A stretch of DNA of 11,158 nucleotides from JBQTJN01 sp052387095 (GTDB lineage Bacteria; Pseudomonadota; Alphaproteobacteria; Micavibrionales; Micavibrionaceae): assembly GCA_052387095.1 (NCBI GenBank), contig JBQTJN010000021.1, positions 1 to 11,158 of the forward strand, read 5' to 3'. A model generated the notes under the pieces. The model made no database searches. It was not told the DNA's origin and worked only from the letters and a program-made list of their open reading frames with translations. The translations under genes and the position numbers were made by a program. Positions 1 to 7,068 of this stretch are shown here, piece after piece (position 1 is the stretch's first letter; every line of letters starts with the position of its first letter).

Positions 1-180
1 GGTGCGGATACCGTATATTTTCGCCTCGCGCGAGGCGGCGATCACGCAGGTCGAGTCGGTCGGCATCGGCACGACTGCGACAGGCCGACCGCGCAATGCC
101 GGTTTGTCCTGCTGCTCGACGCTGGCGAAATAGCTGTTGAGATCAAGGAAGAGCCATTTAAGGACGGCTTCACGATGCAT
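1..180 (-). CDS. Y-family DNA polymerase (DinB/ImpB-like), N-terminal fragment
   Basis: Only the first 60 residues are in the window; the gene continues past the left edge. The translation has the N-terminal signature of Y-family translesion polymerases: FLDLNSYFASVEQ at residues 11-23, then LRGRPVAVVP, then an IAASREAKIYGIRT stretch that matches the position of STANYPARKFGVRS in E. coli DinB. Asp13 corresponds to the metal-binding catalytic Asp8 of DinB, and Phe18 falls on the steric-gate position. Asn15 replaces the usual second Asp (DMD to DLN), which points to a DinB-like side branch often annotated as ImpB/UmuC-like rather than classical DNA polymerase IV. The family copies damaged DNA by distributive synthesis in the cytoplasm. 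The ATG is preceded by AGGGA at a workable distance. It is divergent from the TerB-like gene. Family assignment is firm; the subfamily is not. Confidence 0.85.
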   Translation of the reverse strand, partial: MHREAVLKWLFLDLNSYFASVEQQDKPALRGRPVAVVPMPTDSTCVIAASREAKIYGIRT

Positions 181-300
181 AGTCTGATTCCCTAATGATG
201 AAATATAAGTCTACACATACGCAAGGAACAAAACAAGAACATTTAGGGGGCTTGTGATTTGGGGCTTTGTGCCTGAAAATGAAGCGTTCTTATTTCCTCT

Positions 301-816
301 ATGCCGAAAGCTCTCCCCGTGAAAACACCGCCAAGCCCGACTGTGACCGAAAGCGAATTTCAGATGTGGCGCGCGGTTTTCGCACTTGCCCATACGGACG
401 GGATGGTCACCGGCGGCGAGATCCGTTTCATGGCCGAGGCGCTGGAAGACATCCCGTTTTCCGCCCAGCAAAAGCTCACCCTCAATGCCGACATTAAAAA
501 TCCAAAAAATGTTACCGACATGTTCAAGTCGATCGAGGATCCAAAAGACCAGGCAAAATTTTTCAAGCTGGCACACGAGATTGTCTGGGCTGATGGGGAA
601 TACTCCCAATCTGAACAGAAAATTCTGCTGGAATTGAAAAGCTCGCATATCCGCTCAACCAATATTGATGATCTGGTGGGCAAGATTGATCTGGAGTTCG
701 AAGAACCTCTCAATAGTTTCGCAGCCGCCAAACAAAAAAAGAAGCGCAACGCCTACGACAAGGGCATTATTTTCTCTTTTCGTGCCCAGTTCATGAAATC
801 GCGCTTCGGCGACTAA
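301..816 (+). CDS. TerB-like (tellurite resistance TerB/DjlA N-domain) protein
   Basis: This 171-residue protein shows the two-helix acidic signature of the TerB-like fold: an AHTDGMVTGGEIRFMAEAL segment at about residues 30-48 and a matching HEIVWADGEYSQSEQKIL segment at about 92-109. The repeated DG-x-x-x-x-x-E pattern (Asp33/Glu40, Asp98/Glu105) is the one thought to bind metal in TerB family proteins. A basic patch (KQKKKR) follows near residue 145, and there is no signal peptide or membrane segment, so it should be cytoplasmic. TerB-like domains occur in tellurite-resistance and stress modules and in DjlA co-chaperones, but no other ter gene is visible here, so a role in tellurite resistance should not be assumed. 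The ATG at 301 is the first standard start after an in-frame stop at 280. The ribosome binding site is weak. The gene ends one base before the stop of the convergent lipoprotein gene. Confidence 0.72.
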   Translation: MPKALPVKTPPSPTVTESEFQMWRAVFALAHTDGMVTGGEIRFMAEALEDIPFSAQQKLTLNADIKNPKNVTDMFKSIEDPKDQAKFFKLAHEIVWADGEYSQSEQKILLELKSSHIRSTNIDDLVGKIDLEFEEPLNSFAAAKQKKKRNAYDKGIIFSFRAQFMKSRFGD

Positions 817-817
817 C

Positions 818-1370
818 CTACAGGAACACCCTGTGACCTGAATAAGGGTTTATAACCCGGACTGGCGGCAGGTTTTCCGGATCCATTGGGTAGTGCTGCC
901 CGTCAAATTCCATCATGACATTTTTCGTTTCGCTCCAGCGTCCCGATACATGTGCAATCAGGGTCTTCCAGCCGTGATTTGTTTTTTTCAGTGATATAAA
1001 GTGGCCCGCCCAAAGTCTTGACTTTATTGACCACCGAAAAATCATCGCCGCCCGCCTTGAGAATGAGCATGACGCAGCCATTGAAATCGCACCAGTAGCC
1101 GTAGGGATTATCACAAAGAACGAGGGCATCCTTGTGCCCGTCCCCATTGAGATCCTCGCGCACGAATTTGTAAACCGACGAGGAGGGGGCGTTTTCCTGC
1201 GCCAGCCAGCGCTGCACGGCGGCGCGCATCTGCGGCTCATCTGGTTCCGGCACATTGCCCGGCAGAGGCAGAAGCGGATCATAGGCGGTAGCAGGGTTGC
1301 TGTCCCGTTCCGGTCCGCCGCCGCACCCGCTCAGCAACACAAGAGAGGCAAGAAAAATGACAGTTTTCAT
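818..1370 (-). CDS. Small lipoprotein with Asp-x-Asn-x-Asp-Gly loop, frame broken at an A7 run
   Basis: The N-terminus is a textbook lipoprotein signal: Met-Lys, a hydrophobic stretch and the lipobox LSGC with Cys16 as the lipidation site. A Pro-rich linker follows, then an EF-hand/FG-GAP-like loop DLNGDGHKD (residues 73-81) and a Cys-containing segment DNPYGYWCDFNGC. As written the frame runs to a stop at 903. The other frame continues convincingly from the same point, with NHGWKTLIAHVSGRW, a Pro-rich tail VINPYSGHRVFL and a stop at 818, one base from the TerB-like stop. The two frames meet at a run of seven A on the coding strand (T7 at 982-988). With six A the product would be one protein of 183 residues. 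This may be a real frameshift, a phase-variable tract or a sequencing error. An alternative start lies four codons upstream at 1382. Function is unknown; it is probably membrane-anchored in the periplasm or envelope. Confidence 0.7.
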
Positions 1371-1440
1371 ACCGGAAACCATAGAAGCTTGTTGCTGTTG
1401 TGGAAATGCCTTAAATTATAAATTCACAATTTTTCTTTGT

Positions 1441-1579
1441 CGTCATCCCGAGCGAATGCGAGGGATCTTCATAAATTGGAGGGGTAAGATCCCTCGGCGC
1501 GAAGCAAAACCGAAGGTTTTGTTCGCTTTTTTTAAAAGAGCAAACAAATCTGCGATTTGCTTTGCGCCTCGGGATGACG
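1441..1579. repeat. Composite palindromic repeat element with four stems
   Basis: CGTCATCCCGAG at 1441-1452 is matched by its exact reverse complement at 1568-1579. Inside lie three more inverted pairs: 1460-1469 with 1486-1495 (10 bp, perfect), 1499-1511 with 1515-1526 (one bulge, three-base loop, followed by seven T), and 1540-1550 with 1554-1565 (one bulge). Together they would fold as a cloverleaf of 139 bases. Ends of the CGTCATCCCGAG type are common in dispersed repeats of alphaproteobacterial genomes, and Rickettsia palindromic elements are an analogous class. The second hairpin with its T run could terminate rightward transcription ahead of fdxA. An open frame crosses it, but I regard that as chance. 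No transposase is present, so any movement would be in trans. Confidence 0.8.
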
Positions 1580-1664
1580 GAGTGGGGTATTGCATAGTTT
1601 ACACTTTAACCGAAAAAACAATGATGGTATGTAAGGAAGCTCTTTTTAACAGGAGAAAAAATTT

Positions 1665-2003
1665 ATGACCTTCGTGGTCACAGAAGTCTGCATCAAGTGC
1701 AAATACACCGATTGCGTCGAGGTTTGCCCCGTGGATTGTTTCTACGAAGGGGAAAATATGCTCGTGATCAACCCGGATGAATGCATCGACTGCGGCGTCT
1801 GCGAACCAGAATGCCCGATCGAGGCGATTATCCCCGATTCAGATCCCCGCGCCGAGGCATGGCTGGAAGTAAATAAAGACTATTCGGAAAAATGGCCGAA
1901 TATCACGAAAAAGAAGTCGGGCCCCGAAGGCGCCAGGGACATGGAAAAAGTCGAAAACAAGTTTGAGCAGTTCTTCAGTCCCGAGCCGGGGGAAGGGGAT
2001 TAA
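1665..2003 (+). CDS. fdxA: Seven-iron ferredoxin FdxA (3Fe-4S plus 4Fe-4S)
   Basis: This 112-residue protein is nearly superimposable on Azotobacter vinelandii ferredoxin I in its first 55 residues. It has CIKCKYTDCVEVCPVDC at 9-25 and CIDCGVCEPECP at 40-51. By comparison with that protein, Cys9, Cys17 and Cys50 should hold the [3Fe-4S] cluster, and Cys21, Cys40, Cys43 and Cys46 the [4Fe-4S] cluster, with Cys25 free. The C-terminal half has the family's WPNIT motif and an acidic tail. It is a cytoplasmic low-potential electron carrier. A clean AGGAG lies at 1651-1655, nine bases before the ATG. A ferredoxin-NADP reductase of the type that serves such ferredoxins is encoded 1.5 kb away. Its stop codon overlaps that of the convergent orphan gene. 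Confidence 0.97.
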   Translation: MTFVVTEVCIKCKYTDCVEVCPVDCFYEGENMLVINPDECIDCGVCEPECPIEAIIPDSDPRAEAWLEVNKDYSEKWPNITKKKSGPEGARDMEKVENKFEQFFSPEPGEGD

Positions 2004-3379
2004 GCGGTAAATTTAAAATTATTAGTAAAAATTTTGTTTGATTTAGCAAGATCGATGTTTGCATCGATAATGCAAGGTTTGAACATTTCCAAGCCGCATA
2101 GCGAATTAAATTTCATGTTCAAATCGCCTGCTGTTTTAGCTCCCGTAAACTGGAAAGTATAATCAGCGCCAACTTTTGCAAAACCATTCAGCGTATTAAA
2201 AGCTAATGTCATATTTTGAGATTTTATTCCTTGATCAACATTTTCAGCCTTATTTACCATGTCGGCATAAGTGGCCGCTACGTGAGTCCGAGTTTCAAAT
2301 CCCGCTTTGCTATCCGCTTTTGTAATGTCATCATCGATATTCGCATTGCTTTCTGCATTATCCGCACCATTTTGGAAGTCAAATGTTGCCTTGGCGCTTT
2401 CCTCTGTAAATGTTGCAGTTTGCTCGTTGTCGTCGAGCTTTGCCGGTTGCCCTCCAATTTGTTTTCCGCTGATGTCTGTGCGTCCGAGGACAAAGTTAAG
2501 CATCTTGTGATATTCAGCAACGTCCTTGCTTTTATCATCAAGCTGGAACACATATTTTTTGTAATCAAACTGATCCGTCGGCGTTGTTTGAATTTTAGTT
2601 GTGCCGATTGTTGCTGAATTATTGGGATCAATTACAGTCGGGTTATTGGGATTAACTACGGCCGGGTTATTAGGATCAATTACCGGCACAGCAGATGATA
2701 CTGTCAGCGGGATAACCTTTACGCCTTCAGCAATATTTCCAGTTGTTTTCTCTGTTATTTTTTGTGCGCTGAAATTTTCCTCTCCAGCAGTTATTAAAGT
2801 AGACGAGATGAGTAAGGCTCTCTGATCAAGAGGGTTGTTTGAATTTGCAAAAGTCGGACCAAGCTCTATTGCGGCTTCGTTACTGAGATATGACCATCTA
2901 CGGTTTGTATTGTTAAGTGTTAAAAGATAGCCGGCTTTCATGGCTACTTCATCCGCGTCGGTAAATGTAGAGTTCGGCTGTTTTCTTAAAAAGCTTGTTG
3001 TGGTGTCAATCAATTGTTTTGTTTTTTCTTGAGGAACATCGGGATTAGCTCCATCGATACCTCTCAGTTCTTTGAGAAGAGCAGATTCTTGCGCGCTATC
3101 AAGATTAAATTTTTTAGCAATATTTTTAGAGAAAGAAGGGCTAAGAACAATATAATCATAGGTAAGTTTTGTTTGATAGCTATTATTAAAAAGCTCATAG
3201 TAAGATTTTATTTTCTCACCGTCTTCCGTACTAACGGCCGCCTTGCTCTCTTTTGTTGTGAGGCAAAACGCATACACGTCTTCATTCATTTTTGTAGTGG
3301 TCATTTGTCCGTTTCCATCTAGACCAAAACGACTCTTCAAAGTTCCAGCAATTACTGCTTGTTCGGTTTCACGACCCAT
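2000..3379 (-). CDS. AT-rich orphan protein of 459 residues with an octapeptide repeat
   Basis: I do not recognise this protein. It is polar and rich in Asn, Thr, Lys and Asp, without a signal peptide or membrane segment. It seems to consist of an N-terminal helical part (to about residue 190), a Thr/Val-rich stretch, a linker of three octapeptides of the form V-[IV]-[DN]-P-N-N-[PS]-[AT] at 233-256, and a C-terminal part ending in FKFTA. The only cysteines seen are one near residue 40 and two close to the C-terminus (SLCGLEMFKPC). Base composition is far more AT-rich than in fdxA or the reductase gene on either side, which suggests transfer. The ATG at 3379 follows AAAGGTG at good spacing; a GTG one codon upstream is equally possible. 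Its stop codon overlaps the fdxA stop. A repeat-linked two-domain layout would fit a secreted or effector-like protein, but nothing here proves it. Confidence 0.75.
   Translation of the reverse strand: MGRETEQAVIAGTLKSRFGLDGNGQMTTTKMNEDVYAFCLTTKESKAAVSTEDGEKIKSYYELFNNSYQTKLTYDYIVLSPSFSKNIAKKFNLDSAQESALLKELRGIDGANPDVPQEKTKQLIDTTTSFLRKQPNSTFTDADEVAMKAGYLLTLNNTNRRWSYLSNEAAIELGPTFANSNNPLDQRALLISSTLITAGEENFSAQKITEKTTGNIAEGVKVIPLTVSSAVPVIDPNNPAVVNPNNPTVIDPNNSATIGTTKIQTTPTDQFDYKKYVFQLDDKSKDVAEYHKMLNFVLGRTDISGKQIGGQPAKLDDNEQTATFTEESAKATFDFQNGADNAESNANIDDDITKADSKAGFETRTHVAATYADMVNKAENVDQGIKSQNMTLAFNTLNGFAKVGADYTFQFTGAKTAGDLNMKFNSLCGLEMFKPCIIDANIDLAKSNKIFTNNFKFTA
2619..2690 (-). repeat. Three 24-bp tandem repeats coding V-I-D-P-N-N-P-A type octapeptides
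   Basis: Copies at 2619-2642, 2643-2666 and 2667-2690 keep the orphan's reading frame. They read, in protein order, VIDPNNPA, VVNPNNPT and VIDPNNSA. The repeats differ at several bases, so they are not a fresh expansion. They form a Pro/Asn linker between the two halves of the protein. Confidence 0.85.
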
Positions 3380-3445
3380 CACACACCTTTAATATTTTTA
3401 CCGTTTTAGTTTTTTATAAATTTATTATTATTTATTTTCCCTAAG

Positions 3446-3475
3446 TTTATATTAAAAAACGAAACCCGGGAACAA
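3446..3475 (-). promoter_or_regulatory. Candidate sigma-70 promoter of the 459-residue orphan
   Basis: On the minus strand a TTGTTC box (3470-3475) is followed after 18 bases by TATAAA (3446-3451), about 65 bases before the start codon. It lies in the AT-rich gap between the reductase stop and the orphan start. The boxes are good but imperfect matches, and AT-rich DNA gives such matches easily. Having its own promoter would mean the orphan is not simply a downstream member of the reductase operon. Confidence 0.4.
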
Positions 3476-3512
3476 AAATCTCATAGATCGTTGATTTTAA
3501 AGGAAAATTTAT

Positions 3513-4556
3513 CTATAAATTTTCGTCGCCAACACCCAGCTTTTCCTTGAGGGAAGAGCTCGAAGTCGTATATTCAAACTTCAGGCGGGAATCGGGATAA
3601 ATAGTGCGGAAAGCCTGCCGCGCCATCAGGGCCGATTCATGAAAACCCGACAGGATGAGTTTCAGTTTTCCCGGGTACGTGTTGATATCGCCGATGGCAA
3701 AAATGCCCGGAATCGAGGTTTCGAATTTCTCTGTATCCACCGGCACCAGATTTTCGTGAAGATTGAGCCCGAAATTCGCAATCGGCCCCAGTTTCATGGT
3801 CAGGCCGAAAAACGGCAGCAGCACGTCGCATGGAATTTCATGATCTTTCTTGTCGCTGTCCTTAATGATTACAGCTTCGAGTTTACCGTCCGCGCCCTTC
3901 AGCGTGCTGATCTGGCCGGCCATGAATTTGATTTTATCCTCGCTGACCAGCCCGCGCATCTTGCCGACGCTGTCAGGCGCAGCGCGGAATTCATCGCGGC
4001 GATGTACGAGGGTCAATTTTTTCGCCAAAGCCTGTAAATTCAGGGTCCAGTCGAGGGCACTGTCGCCGCCGCCGGCAATGACAATCCGCTTGCCGCGGAA
4101 TTGATCCATTTTGCGCACCGCGTAAAATACCGATTTTCCTTCATATTGTTCAATGCCGGGAATGGGCGGCTTTTTCGGCACGAACGATCCGCCGCCCGCG
4201 GCGATCACCACGATCTTCGTTTCGAACACCGTGCCGATATCGGTCGTGAGGCGCCACAGCCCGTCCGGCATTTTCTCGAGGCTTTCCACCATCTGCTGAA
4301 AATGGAACATCGGCTTGAACGGCGCGATCTGCGTCATCAGGCGGTCGGTCAATTCCTGCCCAGTGACGATCGGCAAAGCCGGAATGTCGTAGATCGGCTT
4401 TTCGGGGTAGAGCTCTGCGCACTGCCCGCCGGGCCGGTCAAGAATATCAACCAGGTGGCACTTGATATCCAGCAGCCCCAGCTCGAACACGGCAAACAGC
4501 CCGCACGGGCCGGCCCCTATAATTACCGCATCTGTCTTTATAAGTGTGTCGCTCAT
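3513..4556 (-). CDS. Ferredoxin-NADP(+) reductase, thioredoxin-reductase-like type
   Basis: This 347-residue flavoprotein transfers electrons between NADPH and ferredoxin. The FAD-binding GAGPCG is at residues 14-19, RPGGQCAELYPEK follows at 41-53, the NADPH-binding GGGDSALDW is at 162-170, and HRRDEFRA at 185-192 contacts the NADP phosphate. A second FAD motif GDINTYPGKLKLILSGFHE lies near the C-terminus. The order, the length and the lack of a CxxC redox centre match the Bacillus YumC / Rhodopseudomonas FNR group rather than thioredoxin reductase. The seven-iron ferredoxin gene downstream is the obvious partner. I chose the ATG at 4556 because the Rossmann strand follows at the usual distance. 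A TTG at 4583, preceded by GGTGGAG, would add nine residues and has the better ribosome binding site. It is divergent from the Rieske flavoprotein gene. Confidence 0.95.
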   Translation of the reverse strand: MSDTLIKTDAVIIGAGPCGLFAVFELGLLDIKCHLVDILDRPGGQCAELYPEKPIYDIPALPIVTGQELTDRLMTQIAPFKPMFHFQQMVESLEKMPDGLWRLTTDIGTVFETKIVVIAAGGGSFVPKKPPIPGIEQYEGKSVFYAVRKMDQFRGKRIVIAGGGDSALDWTLNLQALAKKLTLVHRRDEFRAAPDSVGKMRGLVSEDKIKFMAGQISTLKGADGKLEAVIIKDSDKKDHEIPCDVLLPFFGLTMKLGPIANFGLNLHENLVPVDTEKFETSIPGIFAIGDINTYPGKLKLILSGFHESALMARQAFRTIYPDSRLKFEYTTSSSSLKEKLGVGDENL

Positions 4557-4713
4557 GGCTGCTCTTTTAACCGGGCTTAGCAAAAAACTCCACCAGCAAA
4601 GATAGTTCTAAATTATGTAAAATTCTCTATAAGCGGGGCCCGCCGATAGCATAATTCCAATATCCGGAACATAAAGGAGCGCAGAATCGTTATTCTATTT
4701 AGGAGTAACACAT

Positions 4714-6279
4714 ATGCGACGCAGCGAACAGGAAAGCCTTTCTCTCTGGCATGCAGAGGAAAAAAATAAATCTTCTTTTAAACCGTTGAAAGAAAACATC
4801 GAGGTTGATGTTTGTATTGTCGGAGCAGGTATTGCCGGTTTGAGTGTCGCGTATTTCCTTCAGAAACAAGGACGCTCGGTCGCCATTCTTGATGCTTGGG
4901 ATCTTGCTTCCGGCGAGACCGGGCGCACCACAGCGCATATTACCTCGGCTTTTGACGATGGCTATTGCGCGCTGGAAAAATACTTCAGTAATGAGGATAT
5001 CAGGCTTTTTGCGCAAAGCCATATCACGGCTATCGACACAATTGAATCGATCGTTACAAAAGAAAATATAGAATGCGATTTCGAACGGGTGGACGGCTAC
5101 CTGACCGCGATGAAACCTGAGCAGAACGAAGATTTGAAAAAAGAAATTGGTGCCTACCACCGCGCTGGTTTTGAAAATCTCAAATTTTTGCCTGATTTTC
5201 CCTTAACGCAGATCAAGGGCGGACCGGCCTTGCATTTCCCTGAGCAGGCCACATTTAACATTGCAAAATACATGTGGGGCATGGCCAGGGCCCTTGAAGA
5301 TGCCGGGGGCCGTATCTTCGCGCATTCGCCCGTGGTAGAGGTACGCGAAAAGCCGCACCCTTATGCAAAGACCAGGGACGGATTCCGCGTCAACGCAAAA
5401 TTCATTGTTGTAGCAACCCATACGCCGGTGGTTGACTGGGTCAAGATGCACACCAAGCAGGCGGCTTACCGGAGCTATGTGCTTGCTTTTAAAATTCTGA
5501 AAGACAGTTACCCGGGATTTTTATTGTGGGATCTCGAGGATCCTTATCATTACGCGCGCCTCGCCCGCGGCACGAATGAGGACTATCTGATCATCGGCGG
5601 CGAGGACCACAAAACAGGGCAGGATCATGATGCCGGGGAACGTTACTATCGGCTTGAAGAATGGAGCCGCCGGCATTTTTCACAGCTGGGCGAAGTCGTG
5701 CATCGCTGGTCGGGCCAGATTATGGAGCCGGTCGATGATATCGCCTTTATCGGCCGCAATCCCGGCAACAAGAATATTTATATCGTCACGGGCGATTCCG
5801 GCAACGGCATCACGCACAGCACGATTGCTGGGTTACTGATATCCGATCTTATAGCCGGCCGGTCCAATCCATGGGAAAAAATATTCGATCCCGCTCGCAA
5901 GAATATACATTCGGCCCCGACCTATTTAAAGGAGAACGGCAATTTTGCCATCTGCATGGTCAAAGACTGGATCGCCCCGGCAGAAGCGAAAAGCACAACC
6001 GATATCCAGCCCGGCGAAGGCGCCATCATGCGCAACGGCATATCCAAGATCGCTGTTTACAAGGATGAGTCTAGCGCGCTGCATTCATGCTCGGCGGTCT
6101 GCACGCATCTGGGCTGCGTTGTGCAGTGGAATAGCTCCGAAAAAAGCTGGGATTGTCCGTGCCACGGTTCGCGTTTCGATCCGGAAGGCAGCGTTCTTAA
6201 CGGTCCGGCGCTGAAGCCTCTCGCGAAAATCAATGCCCGGGATGAAAATCAGGAAGATATTCCAAGAGCTGCGGAATAA
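4714..6279 (+). CDS. FAD-dependent oxidoreductase fused to a C-terminal Rieske [2Fe-2S] domain
   Basis: This 521-residue protein has two parts. Residues about 31-400 form a DAO-type (DadA/glycine-oxidase-like) flavoprotein with the dinucleotide motif GAGIAG (37-42), then LASGETGRTTAHIT, and a C-terminal FAD-contact segment TGDSGNGITHSTIAG. Residues about 425-510 form a Rieske domain: CTHLGC (463-468) and CPCHGS (481-486). Cys463, His465, Cys481 and His484 should bind the cluster, and Cys468 and Cys483 should form the usual disulfide. The fusion matches the family of Bacillus YhfW, whose substrate is not settled. An amine or amino acid is likely from the DAO fold, with the Rieske centre relaying electrons. 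AGGAG at 4701-4705 precedes the ATG. There is no signal peptide. It ends six bases before the convergent ybaK-like stop. Confidence 0.93.
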   Translation: MRRSEQESLSLWHAEEKNKSSFKPLKENIEVDVCIVGAGIAGLSVAYFLQKQGRSVAILDAWDLASGETGRTTAHITSAFDDGYCALEKYFSNEDIRLFAQSHITAIDTIESIVTKENIECDFERVDGYLTAMKPEQNEDLKKEIGAYHRAGFENLKFLPDFPLTQIKGGPALHFPEQATFNIAKYMWGMARALEDAGGRIFAHSPVVEVREKPHPYAKTRDGFRVNAKFIVVATHTPVVDWVKMHTKQAAYRSYVLAFKILKDSYPGFLLWDLEDPYHYARLARGTNEDYLIIGGEDHKTGQDHDAGERYYRLEEWSRRHFSQLGEVVHRWSGQIMEPVDDIAFIGRNPGNKNIYIVTGDSGNGITHSTIAGLLISDLIAGRSNPWEKIFDPARKNIHSAPTYLKENGNFAICMVKDWIAPAEAKSTTDIQPGEGAIMRNGISKIAVYKDESSALHSCSAVCTHLGCVVQWNSSEKSWDCPCHGSRFDPEGSVLNGPALKPLAKINARDENQEDIPRAAE

Positions 6280-6285
6280 TATCCA

Positions 6286-6765
6286 TCAGTCTTTCACTTT
6301 AACAATGCATCCATGTGTAAGCTTCTGCAGATCCTCGCCGCGCAGTTTAAATACGGCATTGGACGTGCCGGCTGCGGCCCACAATTCCTCGAACGCCAGT
6401 AAATCTTCATCGATAAAAACCAGTTCGATGGGTTGCGCATGTCCTACCGGTGATACGCCGCCAATGGCAAAGCCTGTTACCTCCCGGATGAAATCCGCAT
6501 CGGCTTTCTCAATTTTTTCGCCGGCATGGTCCGCGATAATTTTCTCGCTCACGCGGCTCGGACCGCTGGCAATCACCCGCACCGGGCGATTTGTATTGGC
6601 CGTTTTGAAAATCACAGACTTGCCGATCTGCGCAACGGTGCAGCCGATGGCATTCGCCGCATCGACGGCCGTGCGCGTGCTGGCCGCGAGCTCTACGACC
6701 TGAAAATCAAGTCCCTTGCCGTGTAAGGTGGCCTGTACGGTTTGTGCGCTTTTGCTTAAGTGCAT
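6286..6765 (-). CDS. YbaK/EbsC-family aminoacyl-tRNA deacylase
   Basis: This 159-residue protein has the YbaK/ProX fold markers: a VVELAASTRTAVDAANAIG strand-helix unit, QIGKSVIFKT with Lys49 at the position of the conserved functional lysine of YbaK, and the substrate-pocket loop GGVSPVGH at 102-109. The family hydrolyses mischarged aminoacyl-tRNAs in trans (for example Cys-tRNAPro by YbaK) as a translation quality-control step. Which tRNA this member edits cannot be told from sequence alone. I chose the ATG at 6765 because the family motif begins just after it. A TTG at 6801 would add twelve residues without a convincing ribosome binding site. It is convergent with the Rieske flavoprotein gene and divergent from the 68-residue gene. 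Confidence 0.9.
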   Translation of the reverse strand: MHLSKSAQTVQATLHGKGLDFQVVELAASTRTAVDAANAIGCTVAQIGKSVIFKTANTNRPVRVIASGPSRVSEKIIADHAGEKIEKADADFIREVTGFAIGGVSPVGHAQPIELVFIDEDLLAFEELWAAAGTSNAVFKLRGEDLQKLTHGCIVKVKD

Positions 6766-6859
6766 GGTATGCCTTTGCCAATTCCGGATCTTTTTTAGCA
6801 ACTTCCGGGATTTATTGCTATATCATTCTCTCCAGACAACGGTTTCAGAAGGGATTCCA

Positions 6860-7066
6860 ATGAGCGAAACGAATATCGACCGCGAAATGATGGGCAAGCT
6901 GGCCAAGGCGCTGGCTTTTATTCTCAAGCCGGAAGATGCGACGGTGGTGGCTTTGAAAACCGCGGCCGAAACCGGCACGGAGCGAGACATCAAGCAGGCG
7001 CGCACATTGTTTTTACGCTTGAAACCCGGCGACCGTAGATCGGCGCTGGCGATGCTGGGGGATTAA
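6860..7066 (+). CDS. Small conserved-looking cytoplasmic protein, 68 residues
   Basis: The ATG at 6860 is preceded by AGAAGGGA at ideal spacing. The protein is predicted to be helical, with alternating charged and hydrophobic residues and no membrane segment. The middle reads KALAFILKPEDATVVALKTA and the C-terminus LRLKPGDRRSALAMLGD. The paired KPED and KPGD turns hint at two similar helical units. I do not recognise the family. Codon use is like the core genes. The frame stays open to 6716, but the Cys-rich upstream translation overlaps the divergent ybaK-like gene and is not credible. It ends two bases before the stop of a convergent 42-residue ORF. Confidence 0.8.
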   Translation: MSETNIDREMMGKLAKALAFILKPEDATVVALKTAAETGTERDIKQARTLFLRLKPGDRRSALAMLGD

Positions 7067-7068
7067 AA

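Noticed and set aside
820..834. ACAGG/CCTGT hairpin between the convergent TerB-like and lipoprotein genes
   Set aside because: The stem is only five pairs and no T run follows on either strand, so a terminator is not supported.
981..989. Programmed -1 frameshift at A AAA AAC in the lipoprotein gene
   Set aside because: A -1 shift leads to a stop within eight codons; the sensible tail needs +1.
1297..1668. 123-codon plus-strand frame upstream of fdxA
   Set aside because: It runs antisense to the lipoprotein gene and through the palindromic repeat, and overlaps the fdxA start.
2619..2690. Possible CRISPR-like array
   Set aside because: The three copies are directly adjacent without spacers and keep the reading frame, so this is a coding tandem repeat.
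6716..6859. N-terminal extension of the 68-residue protein
   Set aside because: The Cys-rich extension overlaps the ybaK-like gene and has no start signal, while ATG 6860 has a strong ribosome binding site.
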